NCBI GenBank assembly: GCA_013002885.1 | Contig: JABDLS010000112.1 | Location: 1 to 35,151, forward strand | DNA length: 35,151 nucleotides | Direction of reading: 5' to 3' | Source: Gemmatimonadota bacterium | GTDB lineage: Bacteria; Gemmatimonadota; Gemmatimonadetes; Longimicrobiales; Gaopeijiaceae | In this document: positions 16,308-25,168 of the stretch, in pieces | How positions within the stretch are numbered: the stretch's first letter is position 1 | Layout of the letters: each line of letters opens with the position of its first letter | Notes under the pieces: generated by a model | Told to the model about the DNA's origin: nothing | What the model saw: the letters and a program-made list of their open reading frames with translations, nothing else | The model's database searches: none | Position numbers and translations under genes: made by a program

Positions 16308-18961
16308 GCCGTCCTCCGAGGTGGATTCGGCGGCTCCTGGCTGTTCTGCCCGCCCGCTTCAGGGCGGAGCACGGGGAGGAGATCATCGAGCTCGGCGCCA
16401 GGTACGCACGGGGGCGGTCCGTGTGGGGACGGGCAACGGTCTGGATGTGCGTCGCCGCCGATCTCGTCGTCGTCGGTCTGGGATACCGGTTCACCCGGCG
16501 GTCGGCCGGGGTCGAGGAGCGTCTCCCGAGTTCGAAGATGCCGACGATGGAAGGGGTGGGTCGCGACGTGAGAATGGCCCTACGGTCGCTCCGGAGAGAT
16601 CCGGGCTTCTCCGTCTTCTCGGTCCTCATCGTCGGGCTGGGCATCGGAGCGAGCATCACCGTGTTCAGCGTCGTTCAGGCCCTCCTCATCCGCCCCCTTC
16701 CCTTCGAGGAGCCGGACCGACTCGTCTGGGTCTCCAACGGCGATTTCGGGCGTGGGCAGCAGCTTTCGTCCATCAGTGTTCAGGTTGGTCACGTCGTGCG
16801 GATGCGCGCCGACGCCAGCCAACTCGACGACATCGCGGGGTATCATCTGTTCGATCGGGACGGCGACCACACACTCGTGTCGGGGGATGCGCCGGCACGG
16901 GTGACCCGCCTGAGGGTTACGGGGAACTTCCTGTCCGTGCTTGGAGTGGAGCCGGCCATCGGCCGGTTCTTCACTGACGAGGAGGCGTGGGACGACGGTC
17001 CGCGGGCCATCGTTCTGACCCATGGATCGTGGCTCCGCCACTTCGGTGGCGACCCGGGGATCGTTGGTTCGCACGTGCTTCTCGATGATGCTTCGGCCTC
17101 GGTGGTAGGCGTTCTACCCGCTTCGTTCGACTTCACGACGATCTTCGCACCGGGTCAATCCATCGACTATCTCGCGCCGTATCCTCTCTCAGCGCGGAGC
17201 CACCGGAGTGGCAACACCCTCGGGCTCATCGCTCGACTGGCCGCAGACGCCACCCTGGCAAGCGCACGGGCAGAAATCGGTACCTTCGCCGTCTCCGAGG
17301 AAGAGGCCGCGGAGAGGGAGAACACCTTCCACCCGGTCATCCGGCCCCTTCGTGAGCACGTCAGTGGAGGCTTCCGCCCGGCCATGTTGCTCCTGGTGGG
17401 TGCCGTGGTTCTCGTAATGCTCATCGTCTGCGCCAACCTCTCGACCTTGCACCTGGCCCGGGCTACCGGTCGGGAGCGTGAGCTGGCCATCAGGGCTGCC
17501 ATGGGCGCCGGTCGGGGACGTCTCTTCCGCGAGCTTCTCACTGAAACCGTCGTCGTCTCCGGGTTGGGCGCGGCCCTGGGCGTGCTCGTGGCGGTTCAGG
17601 GGACTCGACTGCTGTCGACGCTGGACCTGCAAATCCCCATGCTGTCCCACGCCACCGTCGACGGCCATGCCTTGACCATCGCGGTGCTGTCTGCCGTGGC
17701 CGTTGGCGTGGTCTTCGGACTCGCGCCGGCGGTGCGCGGTGCTCGCCTGCAGCTCAATGAGGCCCTCAAGGAAGGGGCCCGTGGCGCCTCTGGCAGCCGT
17801 CGGCACCAGCGTCTTCGACACACTCTGGTCGTGTCGCAGGTGGCGATCGCGTGCCTCCTCCTGGTCGCTTCCACCCTCACGGCCCGAAGCATGCTCCACC
17901 TCCTGGAGACCGATCTGGGCTACGACGCCAAAGGGGCTGTGGCCATGAGGATCGATCCGGCGGTGCGGTTCGACAACGACGAGGAGCGCCTGACCTTCTA
18001 CGGCTCGGTCCTCGACCGTGTGGGCGGTTCATCCGGTGTCGCCGCCGCTGGCCTCAGCGACATTCTTCCCATGGCCTTCAACCGTCGATGGGACGCTCGC
18101 GCCATGAACGAGGACCCGGAGAACAGGGTCTTCCCCTACGTCCGGATCGTCAGCGATGGCTATCTCGACGCCATGGGCCTGACGCTCGTGGCTGGCCGCG
18201 ACTTCACATCCGCCGACGTCTCGGGGACGACCGATGTCGCCATCCTCAACGAGCCGCTGGCCGCTCGACTGTGGGGCGATCGAAGTCCGTTGGGGCAGAC
18301 ACTCCGATCATCCGGGCGGGAGCGGACCGTGGTCGGTGTGGTGCGGCCGACCCGTCAACTCTCTGTGGACCAGGAGCCGGGCCCAGAGCTCTTCCTGGCT
18401 CTCCGCCAGGTATGGGATCACGCTGCGGTGTATCTCATCATACGTGGGGAACGCACGCCGACCGAGTTGATCGAGGTCGCTCGGGGTGAGATCGGCGCCA
18501 TCGATCCTGCTATCCCCCTCGACCGAGTCGTTCGGGTCAGCGAGATCGTCGGAGCCTCCATGGCGCCGCGGCGATTTGTGACCACACTGCTCACGCTCTT
18601 CGCCGCGTTCGCCGTCGTCCTGGCCGCGCTGGGTATCTACGCGGTGGTATCCTACTCGGTAACCCAGCGCCGCCACGAGATCGGGATCCATCTCGCCCTG
18701 GGTGCGACCGGCCGCCGAGTCCGACGGGGGTTCACCCGGGAAACGCTTACACTGACCGGACTCGGGCTATTCATCGGGCTCGTCGGGGCTGGGTTCGGGG
18801 GGCGTGTGCTGGAGAGTTCTCTGATCGGCGTTACTCCCCTCGATCCGGCGACGTACGTGGCCGTGTCGGTGGTCCTGCTGGGGGTATCGCTGGCTGCCGC
18901 GTGGGCGCCCGTGCGCTCGGCGTCACGAGTGAGTCCGCTGGAAGTTCTCAACCAGGGGTAG
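16304..18961 (+). CDS. ADOP-type ABC permease (MacB/FtsX double module)
   Basis: An 885-aa membrane protein of the 'acidobacterial duplicated orphan permease' type. After a cytoplasmic N-terminal segment (about 1-95, with one hydrophobic stretch) there are two repeats of a MacB-like periplasmic domain plus an FtsX transmembrane core. The first begins at VRMALRSLRRDPGFSVFSVL with its FtsX core near residues 360-480. The second has its first helix near 510-535 and its FtsX core at about 760-880, containing SYSVTQRRHEIGIHLALGA. The GTG overlaps the PadR stop. No ATPase is adjacent, as usual for this family. Role is probably efflux or mechanotransmission linked to envelope substrates; the substrate is unknown. 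Confidence 0.9.
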   Translation: MSRPPRWIRRLLAVLPARFRAEHGEEIIELGARYARGRSVWGRATVWMCVAADLVVVGLGYRFTRRSAGVEERLPSSKMPTMEGVGRDVRMALRSLRRDPGFSVFSVLIVGLGIGASITVFSVVQALLIRPLPFEEPDRLVWVSNGDFGRGQQLSSISVQVGHVVRMRADASQLDDIAGYHLFDRDGDHTLVSGDAPARVTRLRVTGNFLSVLGVEPAIGRFFTDEEAWDDGPRAIVLTHGSWLRHFGGDPGIVGSHVLLDDASASVVGVLPASFDFTTIFAPGQSIDYLAPYPLSARSHRSGNTLGLIARLAADATLASARAEIGTFAVSEEEAAERENTFHPVIRPLREHVSGGFRPAMLLLVGAVVLVMLIVCANLSTLHLARATGRERELAIRAAMGAGRGRLFRELLTETVVVSGLGAALGVLVAVQGTRLLSTLDLQIPMLSHATVDGHALTIAVLSAVAVGVVFGLAPAVRGARLQLNEALKEGARGASGSRRHQRLRHTLVVSQVAIACLLLVASTLTARSMLHLLETDLGYDAKGAVAMRIDPAVRFDNDEERLTFYGSVLDRVGGSSGVAAAGLSDILPMAFNRRWDARAMNEDPENRVFPYVRIVSDGYLDAMGLTLVAGRDFTSADVSGTTDVAILNEPLAARLWGDRSPLGQTLRSSGRERTVVGVVRPTRQLSVDQEPGPELFLALRQVWDHAAVYLIIRGERTPTELIEVARGEIGAIDPAIPLDRVVRVSEIVGASMAPRRFVTTLLTLFAAFAVVLAALGIYAVVSYSVTQRRHEIGIHLALGATGRRVRRGFTRETLTLTGLGLFIGLVGAGFGGRVLESSLIGVTPLDPATYVAVSVVLLGVSLAAAWAPVRSASRVSPLEVLNQG

Positions 18962-19042
18962 GAGCGGCTGAGGGACGGGTTGCCGAAGTGCGCCGGCGTC
19001 ACCAATGTCCGGGTCCCAAATCCACTCTCTTGGAGAACGACC

Positions 19043-19621
19043 ATGTCCTCGATGACCGACCTGCTGCTCGACCGACTCGGGGACGGCGGGCTGGAGTCCC
19101 TCAGCCAGTCCCTCGGATCGAACCCCCAAGTGACGAAGACCGCGGCCGCGGCGGCCCTCCCCATGTTGCTCGCAGCTTTGGCCAGGAACACACAGAGCGA
19201 TGACGGGGCCTCGGCTCTGGCCGGAGCCCTCGATCGGGATCACGACGGCTCGATCCTCGACGCGGTCGGCGGCGGCTTCTCCGAAGACATGCGGAAAGAT
19301 GGAGATGGCATTCTGAAGCACGTCCTCGGTGCTCGTCGGGGCATGGCAGAGGCTGGCATCGCTCAGGCTTCCGGGCTCGATGCCGATCAGTCGTCTGCCA
19401 TGTTGGCCAAGCTCGCGCCCTTGGTCATGGGCGCATTGGGCCAGGCGAAGCGGAGTCGTAACCTCGATGCCAACGGCGTTACCGAGCTTCTTCGTGGAGA
19501 GGATGGTCCGGCCCGCAAGAAGCTCGGCGGGCTGGCGGGTCTGCTGGATCGGGACGGTGACGGGAGTGTCGCCGACGATATCCTGGGCGGCCTCGGCCGT
19601 TCGCTGTTCGGCGGGAACTGA
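19043..19621 (+). CDS. DUF937 family protein with two EF-hand-like loops
   Basis: A 192-aa protein of the DUF937 (YidB-like) type. The N-terminal helical region runs LLLDRLGDGGLESLSQSLGS, then KTAAAAALPMLLAALARN, followed by a second helical half (SAMLAKLAPLVMGALGQAK). Two acidic loops, DRDHDGSILD near residue 69 and DRDGDGSVADD near residue 174, match the Asp-x-Asp-x-Asp-Gly calcium-loop pattern. ATG 19043 was chosen because TGGAGA precedes it at good distance. No signal peptide is seen. The molecular role of the family is not established. Confidence 0.8.
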   Translation: MSSMTDLLLDRLGDGGLESLSQSLGSNPQVTKTAAAAALPMLLAALARNTQSDDGASALAGALDRDHDGSILDAVGGGFSEDMRKDGDGILKHVLGARRGMAEAGIAQASGLDADQSSAMLAKLAPLVMGALGQAKRSRNLDANGVTELLRGEDGPARKKLGGLAGLLDRDGDGSVADDILGGLGRSLFGGN

Positions 19622-19648
19622 ACCCCGAGCGCTCTGAAAGCGATCGCT

Positions 19649-20575
19649 TTGGTGGCCGGGCTGCTCCTGGCGGTGCCCGTAGCCGCCCAACGAGCCGGCT
19701 CGGGCTCCGCTGTCCCCTGTGCGGTGCCCATGCGGTGGAGCATCGAACCGATCGACCGGCGCTTCGACCTCCCGGCGGACCGGGCGCTCCGCGCGGCGCG
19801 GGCCGCGGCGGGGCTTTGGGAGCGAGCCTCCAGTGCCGACCTGTTCGATGTCTCCTCTGCTCCAGGAGCACCGATCTTCTTCGAATACGACGAGCGACAA
19901 ACCACGGTGGAGGCGCGTCGGGGCCGCGAGGCGGTCCTCGACGAGAAGCGTGAGGAAGTCGAGCGTCGCCGGGGAGCGCTCGAAGCAACCTCTGACGCTC
20001 ACGACGCGGCCCTCGAGGGGTACCTTCGGCTGGTCGAAGAGCACCGCCGCGTCGTCAGGGCCTACAACGACGACGTCCAGCAATGGAGCGGGCGGGAGGT
20101 CCCGGCCGAGGTGGAAGCGGATCTGGAGCGGCGGCGTCAGGAGATCGATGACACGGCCCGGCAGCTTCAGGTCAGGCAGCGGGTCCTGAATCGGCGCTCG
20201 GACGAGATCCGGCAGGAGGTCGACGACTTCAACGACCGGGTGGAGTCCATCGCCGAGGAGGAGAGGGCTTTCGCCCGGGACTTTCCCGTGACCGCCTCCG
20301 AGTCGGGCACGTACGACGAAACCGTGACGTGGGAGAACGGGCGGCCGGTTTCGGTGAGCCGAAGGATCCGGATCTACCAGTTCTCGAGCTACGATGACCT
20401 GGTGCTCGTGTTGGCCCACGAGATGGGTCATGCCCTTGGGCTTGGGCACGCTCCCGACGACCGGGCCGTCATGAGTGAAGTGTTCACGACGGGCTTGGAC
20501 ATCGTCTCGACGGGAAGCGTCACCGCGTTGGACGAGCGCCTGCTGGGCGAGCGCTGTCCGGAGCTCGTGCGGTGA
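19649..20575 (+). CDS. Secreted matrixin-type zinc metalloprotease with coiled-coil domain
   Basis: About 308 aa. The C-terminal HEMGHALGLGH (His257, Glu258, His261, His267) followed by an Ala-Val-Met turn is the metzincin/matrixin active site (HExxHxxGxxH plus Met-turn). Between an N-terminal domain and the catalytic part, roughly residues 85-210 are a long, highly charged helical region rich in Glu, Arg and Gln, probably coiled coil. A hydrophobic secretion signal ends VPVAAQ. The TTG at 19649 is the first conventional start, but a CTG at 19634 in the same frame would give a signal peptide starting M-K-A-I-A, with a basic residue at position 2. It follows the DUF937 gene in the same frame. 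Confidence 0.8.
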   Translation: MVAGLLLAVPVAAQRAGSGSAVPCAVPMRWSIEPIDRRFDLPADRALRAARAAAGLWERASSADLFDVSSAPGAPIFFEYDERQTTVEARRGREAVLDEKREEVERRRGALEATSDAHDAALEGYLRLVEEHRRVVRAYNDDVQQWSGREVPAEVEADLERRRQEIDDTARQLQVRQRVLNRRSDEIRQEVDDFNDRVESIAEEERAFARDFPVTASESGTYDETVTWENGRPVSVSRRIRIYQFSSYDDLVLVLAHEMGHALGLGHAPDDRAVMSEVFTTGLDIVSTGSVTALDERLLGERCPELVR

Positions 20576-20600
20576 TCCGGACTCCTCGGGGACGACGCCC

Positions 20601-21863
20601 TTGATCGACGCCGTCTTCCGGTCGCTGACCCGGGACTGGGTTTCGCCCCGCCGGGCCATCCTCTCCCGGGGCCTGGCGTTCGTCATGGTCTATGTAGCGG
20701 CCGTGGTAGCCCTGTCCTTGGGCGTGGGCGTGAGCGAGCGGGACTTGAGCGACGCCGACGTCTTCACACGGGCCTACTACTCGCTCGGCCTCTTCGTCCT
20801 CGGTGGTCTGGATCTGGGCGTGCCCACGGGGGGGGGAGCGGTGGCCCGATCGGTGCTCTGGGTCACGTACTTCGCGGCACCCATCATCACCGCCTCGGCG
20901 CTTCTGGAGACGGCCATGCGCCTGCTCGTGCCTTTGGCGCGGCGCGTCCGCCCGCCCACCGAGCACATCGTGCTCGGTGGAGCTGGCCGTCTGAGCCTGA
21001 TGTATCTGCAGGAGCTTCGGCGACGAGGGTCGAACCGCTTCGTCATCCTCGTCGAACAGGACCGCAACCACCGAGCTTTCGGAGATCTGAGAGGCGAAGA
21101 GCGCGTGCAGCTTCTCCGTGGTGACATCACCAGCGATGCGGTCCTCGAAGGACTCAACCTCTCCGAGGCCCACCGGGTGCTCCTCCTCACCGGGGACGAT
21201 TTCGCGAACCTCGACGCCGCGGCCCGGACGCTCCGACTGGCCCCGGGGCTCGCCGGGAGGATCGTCGCCCACGTGTCCGAGCTCGGCTTCATGAGGCAGA
21301 CGGCCGGGTCGAGCGTGGCCCGGGAATGCGAGGTCTTCAACGGCCACGAGTTCGCGGCGAAGCGGTTGGTGCGCGAGCACCTGGCCCAACGGTTCATCCG
21401 GACGCCATACCGGGATCTCGTGGTCCTGGCCGGCTTCGGCCGATTCGGACAGACCGTCCTCCACGAGCTGCAGGAGAACGCTCCGGGCATGTTCGGTCCG
21501 GTGGTGATCCTCGACGAGCGCGCCAGCAGGAACGCGAGGGCCTTCGAGGAGGAGCCGGGCTTCTCCGACGACTACGAGCGGGCGGTGGTCGATGGGGACA
21601 TTCTGGACCCCGATGTCTGGAGGGACATCGATGAGACGGTGAGCATGGAAAGTCGGCCTCCCGTCGTCATCGTCGGCTCCGGGGACGATCGTACCAACCT
21701 CCAAGCCGCGGTGGCGGTCTCCACCAGCCACCCCGGGGCGCTGGTCATCGTACGGAGCTTCCGGAACTCGCCGTTCATGGAAGAGGTGGTGTCGGAGGCG
21801 GGCGCGTACCGATTCAATCTCGGTGAGCTCATCATCGACGGAATGCCCGACGAGTGGTTCTGA
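20601..21863 (+). CDS. K+-channel-like protein with two RCK/TrkA-N domains
   Basis: A 420-aa protein. Two transmembrane helices (about residues 24-43 and 82-104) flank a pore-like loop, followed by two Rossmann RCK/TrkA-N domains starting IVLGGAGRLSLMYL (about 123) and LVVLAGFGRFGQTVLHEL (about 273). The architecture fits a two-helix ligand-gated ion channel or Castor/Pollux-like protein. The usual TVGYGD filter is absent; the loop reads VLGGLDLGVP (residues 66-75). The TTG start at 20601 is 25 nt after the protease stop with CGGGGA upstream, and no ATG or GTG gives a better start. Confidence 0.8.
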   Translation: MIDAVFRSLTRDWVSPRRAILSRGLAFVMVYVAAVVALSLGVGVSERDLSDADVFTRAYYSLGLFVLGGLDLGVPTGGGAVARSVLWVTYFAAPIITASALLETAMRLLVPLARRVRPPTEHIVLGGAGRLSLMYLQELRRRGSNRFVILVEQDRNHRAFGDLRGEERVQLLRGDITSDAVLEGLNLSEAHRVLLLTGDDFANLDAAARTLRLAPGLAGRIVAHVSELGFMRQTAGSSVARECEVFNGHEFAAKRLVREHLAQRFIRTPYRDLVVLAGFGRFGQTVLHELQENAPGMFGPVVILDERASRNARAFEEEPGFSDDYERAVVDGDILDPDVWRDIDETVSMESRPPVVIVGSGDDRTNLQAAVAVSTSHPGALVIVRSFRNSPFMEEVVSEAGAYRFNLGELIIDGMPDEWF

Positions 21864-21877
21864 GGACCACGGCAACC

Positions 21878-21907
21878 CGGGCGGTCGCGGTCTGACTCGG
21901 CCGCCCG
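21878..21907. terminator. Hairpin between convergent genes
   Basis: CGGGCGG (21878-21884) pairs with CCGCCCG (21901-21907) across a 16-nt loop, in the 49-nt gap between the channel gene (+) and the kinase gene (-). It has no T-run on either side, so it may act as a barrier or a factor-assisted terminator rather than a classical intrinsic terminator. Confidence 0.4.
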
Positions 21908-21912
21908 CGCGC

Positions 21913-24567
21913 CTAATTCGGGACGCGGGCCTTCAACTCCTCGTGGAAGTTCTGTACCAGGATGAGCTCGATGGTTCCGCCTTCCGAGGGGCTGGCGAAC
22001 TGGGCGGCGCGACCGGTGAGCATCCTCCGGTCGTCGTGAGCGATCTCCAGCCAGCCGCGCACGGTTCGTGGGATGACACCCGCGGGGTGATTGAAGAGCA
22101 ATTCGTGCCCCGTCACGCGGAACGTGGGTTCTGTCTCGATCTGGGCGGAGTAGACGCCGGCTGCCGTCGCATAGAGAATCTCACGACCGCTCTTCGACCA
22201 GACCGGAACCGCCCCGAAGCCGTCGGAGACCTGCCAACGGCCGGAGGTGAAGTCGGGGAAGGGACGCACGTAGACCAAATCCGTTCCCGTTTCGTCGGAC
22301 GAATAGGCGAGCCACCGCCCGTCCGGTGAGATGGCGGGGGCGCTTTCCTGCACGCCGTCGTTCGCCGAGATGACAATGTCGTCTTCGGTGCCGACCTCGA
22401 TCGCGTAGATGTCGCGTGTCGGATCCAAGACGGCCCGGTAGACGATCCACCGCTCGTCTGGAGAGACCTCGAAGTTGACGGCCCTTCGAGGTAGGGCCTG
22501 GAAGAGCGTCGGTTCCCCTGCGCCGTCGGCTCGGGTCACCCAGATGCCCGAACCCGCGTCCCCACGGTCGGACTCGAAGAAGATCCGTTCCCCGTCCGCG
22601 CTCCATCGGGGAGCCCGGTCGGGCACCGCGGAGAAGGTCAGCCGCGTGGTAGGACCGCCGTCGGTCTCGGTGATCCAGACGTCGCCGCCCGCCGCGCTGT
22701 TGTCCTGATAGGCGACCCGGCTTCCGTCGGGCGATAGGGCCCACGAGGAGTTGTCGCCGTTGGGGTTGAAGCTGAAGTCGCCAGAGAAGGGCGAGACGCG
22801 ACCGGTGCGGTCGACCCAGATGAGCTCTGCCCCTGCCGCCGTGGTGGGCGCCGCCCAATACAGGAGTGTACCGTTGGCCGAGAGGGTGAACATGACGTCC
22901 TCGCTGGCGCTCACGCCCACGCCCTGGACCATGGGGACCGGGTCGCCGGTGAGCTCGGCGGCGTCCGCGTCGAAGGGGGCTGCCAGAATCTGCCCGTCCA
23001 GGGTCCCGTAGACGATGTGGCCCGTTGAGGTTATCCAGCTACGCAGGCCCGTCGTGAGGACGCGCCGCTCCCCGGTGGAAAGCGTGAAGACCTCGAGGCG
23101 CGGCGGATCGGTGAAGACCGAAAAGACACCGCGGTCGCCATCGGGAAGCATCTCGAAGTAGCCCTGTTCGGCGTCATCTTCTTCGCTCATCGTCGTGATC
23201 CGCTCGATCTCTCCTCCGTCTTCGGGAACGCGATGGATGGTCTGATCGGCCGCGGCGAAGTAGATGAATCCGTCGGTCCCCCACCGGATGCAACAGCTCG
23301 CTTCGTCGGTAAGTACACGGGCGATACCTCCACTCAGGGGGGACACCCTGAGTTCCGACCCTTCGGTGTAGGCGACTTCCGTTCCGTCAGGGGAGATGGC
23401 GGGATCGACAGTCGTTCCCTCAGCGCCCTGAACGGGGTTGGAGGAGAGTTCGGACCAACGGCGGGACCAGAGACGAGGCTGGTTCTGCTCATCGAAGTAG
23501 GTCATGACCATCATCGACGCATCCGGCGAGAGGCTCATCCACTCGCTGGGGAACTGGGACTCGGACACGGCCAGGGAGTAGCGCTGGACGGTGGGTGCGA
23601 GTGGGCCCGGGCGACTCAGCGACCATCCGGCGATGAGGGCGAGGAGGGCGGCTGCCGCGGTGGCTACGGTGGTCGCCGGACTCCAGCTTCGGGTCGCGCT
23701 TTTCGAGACGTCCACGGGGTCACCGTACCGGAACGACGGATCGGTGAGGGCCCGGGCGAAATCCTGGGCTCGGCTGAAACGGTCGGCGGGGAGCTTCTCC
23801 AGGGCCTTACGGATGGCGGCGTCGACGTTCGCCGGGATGGAGGCCCGGATGGTGGTGGCGGACACGGGGGTCCCCTGAATAATCTTCCCCAGGACCGCTT
23901 GCGCCGTGCTGCCGATGTAAGGCGGGTCACCGGTGAGCATCTCGTACACGAGGGCCGCCAGCGAGTAGGTGTCGCTGGCCGGACCCACGTGCTGGTCGCC
24001 CGTGGCCTGTTCGGGGGACATGTAGAAGGGGGTCCCCACCGAGAGGCCCGTCTCCGTGAGACGACTGCCTCCGGCGGCTCCGACGGCCAAGGCGATGCCG
24101 AAGTCGGCCACGACGGGCTGACCGTCCTGCAGGAGAATGTTCGCCGGCTTGATGTCCCGGTGGATGACGCCGCGGTCGTGGGCATGCTGGAGCGCCGCCG
24201 CCACGGCTGTAGCGATGCCGATGGCCTCGTTGACGGGGAGCTGCTTTTCCCGGTTGATCCTCTCCCGAAGAGTGTCGCCCTCCAGGTACGGCATGACGTA
24301 GAAGAGGAAGGAGTCCGCCTCGCCCGAGTCGAAAAGGGGAAGGATGTGCGGATGCTGGAGATTCGCGGTCGTCTTGATCTCGGCGAGGAAGCGCTCCGCT
24401 CCGACGACCGCGGCAAGCTCGGGCTTGAGGACCTTGAGGGCGACCTTGCGCTCGTGACGGAGGTCGTCGGCCAGGTACACCGTGGCCATGCCTCCCTCGC
24501 CCAGCTCTCGAAGGACGAGGTAGCGGTCTTCCAGAGCGGCGTTCAGACGCGGAATGACGTCGGACAA
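21913..24567 (-). CDS. Ser/Thr protein kinase fused to TolB-type beta-propeller
   Basis: About 884 aa. The N-terminal kinase has glycine loop GEGGMATVY (23-31), catalytic Lys45 in VALKV, HRDIKPAN (Asp138), ADFG (Asp155), and SPEQ with APE-like function. A single membrane helix (about 299-316) follows, then an extracytoplasmic region of repeated WD40/TolB-like blades (ISPDGTEVAYT, LSPDGSRVAYQ, VSPDERWIVYR, ISPDGRWLAYS). The outside propeller probably senses a ligand and signals to the cytoplasmic kinase. TTG 24567 was chosen because the family N-terminus (SDVIPRLNAALEDRY) begins there. An ATG at 24609 and a GTG at 24648 are in frame, but the GTG sits inside the palindromic operator. Confidence 0.88.
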   Translation of the reverse strand: MSDVIPRLNAALEDRYLVLRELGEGGMATVYLADDLRHERKVALKVLKPELAAVVGAERFLAEIKTTANLQHPHILPLFDSGEADSFLFYVMPYLEGDTLRERINREKQLPVNEAIGIATAVAAALQHAHDRGVIHRDIKPANILLQDGQPVVADFGIALAVGAAGGSRLTETGLSVGTPFYMSPEQATGDQHVGPASDTYSLAALVYEMLTGDPPYIGSTAQAVLGKIIQGTPVSATTIRASIPANVDAAIRKALEKLPADRFSRAQDFARALTDPSFRYGDPVDVSKSATRSWSPATTVATAAAALLALIAGWSLSRPGPLAPTVQRYSLAVSESQFPSEWMSLSPDASMMVMTYFDEQNQPRLWSRRWSELSSNPVQGAEGTTVDPAISPDGTEVAYTEGSELRVSPLSGGIARVLTDEASCCIRWGTDGFIYFAAADQTIHRVPEDGGEIERITTMSEEDDAEQGYFEMLPDGDRGVFSVFTDPPRLEVFTLSTGERRVLTTGLRSWITSTGHIVYGTLDGQILAAPFDADAAELTGDPVPMVQGVGVSASEDVMFTLSANGTLLYWAAPTTAAGAELIWVDRTGRVSPFSGDFSFNPNGDNSSWALSPDGSRVAYQDNSAAGGDVWITETDGGPTTRLTFSAVPDRAPRWSADGERIFFESDRGDAGSGIWVTRADGAGEPTLFQALPRRAVNFEVSPDERWIVYRAVLDPTRDIYAIEVGTEDDIVISANDGVQESAPAISPDGRWLAYSSDETGTDLVYVRPFPDFTSGRWQVSDGFGAVPVWSKSGREILYATAAGVYSAQIETEPTFRVTGHELLFNHPAGVIPRTVRGWLEIAHDDRRMLTGRAAQFASPSEGGTIELILVQNFHEELKARVPN

Positions 24568-24642
24568 AAGGGCGAGCCTCGGCAAATGGGTGAGAAGGCG
24601 CCGCAACATCTCATGGTGGGAAAGGGTGGGCAAGCACGCCCC

Positions 24643-24673
24643 TTGCACCTCACGTAGCGTGAGGTTCTATGGT
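24643..24673 (+). promoter_or_regulatory. tipA-type MerR operator within a 19-bp-spaced promoter
   Basis: TTGCAC (24643-24648) serves as the -35 element. A perfect 8-bp inverted repeat ACCTCACG-TAG-CGTGAGGT occupies 24647-24665, and a -10-like TATGGT lies at 24668-24673. The 19-bp spacer with a palindrome inside it is the classic layout of promoters activated by MerR-family proteins. From memory the Streptomyces tipA promoter has almost the same TTGCACCTCACG-N3-CGTGAGG core. It drives the TipAS gene (ATG 24732). The kinase gene diverges on the other side. Confidence 0.8.
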
Positions 24674-24731
24674 GTAGCCGCTGCAGCACGATCGACCGAC
24701 TTTGTTCGAGCACAGAGGGAGGAAGGGAACC

Positions 24732-25124
24732 ATGAACGACTCCATGAACCAGGGATTCCAGACCGAGGTGGAAGCTCGTTGGGGTGACACCGACGAGTAT
24801 CGCCAGTCGAAGCGACGTACCGCGTCGTACACGAAGGACGACTGGGCGGTGATCCACGCCGAACTCGAGGCCATCGAGTCGGACTTCGCCGATGCCATGG
24901 CGCGCGGCGTAGCGATGGACGCCGACGAGACGCTCGGTCTAGCGGAGCGGGCGCGACATCACATCGACCGGTGGTACTACACGTGCCCGCCGGCGATGCA
25001 TGCGAAGCTCGCCGCCATGTACACGTCGGACGAGCGCTTCAAGGCGCACTACGACGACCGCCAGGACGGATTGGCGGAGTATGTGGCCGGGGCCATCAAG
25101 GCCAACGCGGCTCGACAGGCTTGA
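24732..25124 (+). CDS. Standalone TipAS antibiotic-recognition domain protein
   Basis: A 130-aa all-helical TipAS-domain protein. The family core is visible in EARWGDTDEYRQSKRRTASY, then DDWAVIHAELEAIESDF, and the second half RWYYTCPPAMHAKLAAMYTSDERF followed by AEYVAGAI. In TipAL-type MerR regulators this domain binds thiopeptide or other antibiotics; TipAS is its short form. Here no MerR helix-turn-helix is encoded in front: the ATG at 24732 has a strong AGAGGGAGGAAGGG ribosome site at 24714-24727 and the leader upstream is the operator. It could sequester a drug or modulate a MerR partner encoded elsewhere. It is convergent with katG. Confidence 0.9.
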   Translation: MNDSMNQGFQTEVEARWGDTDEYRQSKRRTASYTKDDWAVIHAELEAIESDFADAMARGVAMDADETLGLAERARHHIDRWYYTCPPAMHAKLAAMYTSDERFKAHYDDRQDGLAEYVAGAIKANAARQA

Positions 25125-25133
25125 GCCAGAGCG

Positions 25134-25168
25134 TGAGGTCAGGCCGCCTGTTCGACGTGGCCGCGACC

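Noticed and set aside
23233..24657. Forward open frame opposite the kinase gene
   Set aside because: The kinase catalytic motifs are on the - strand; the forward product is a compositional shadow.
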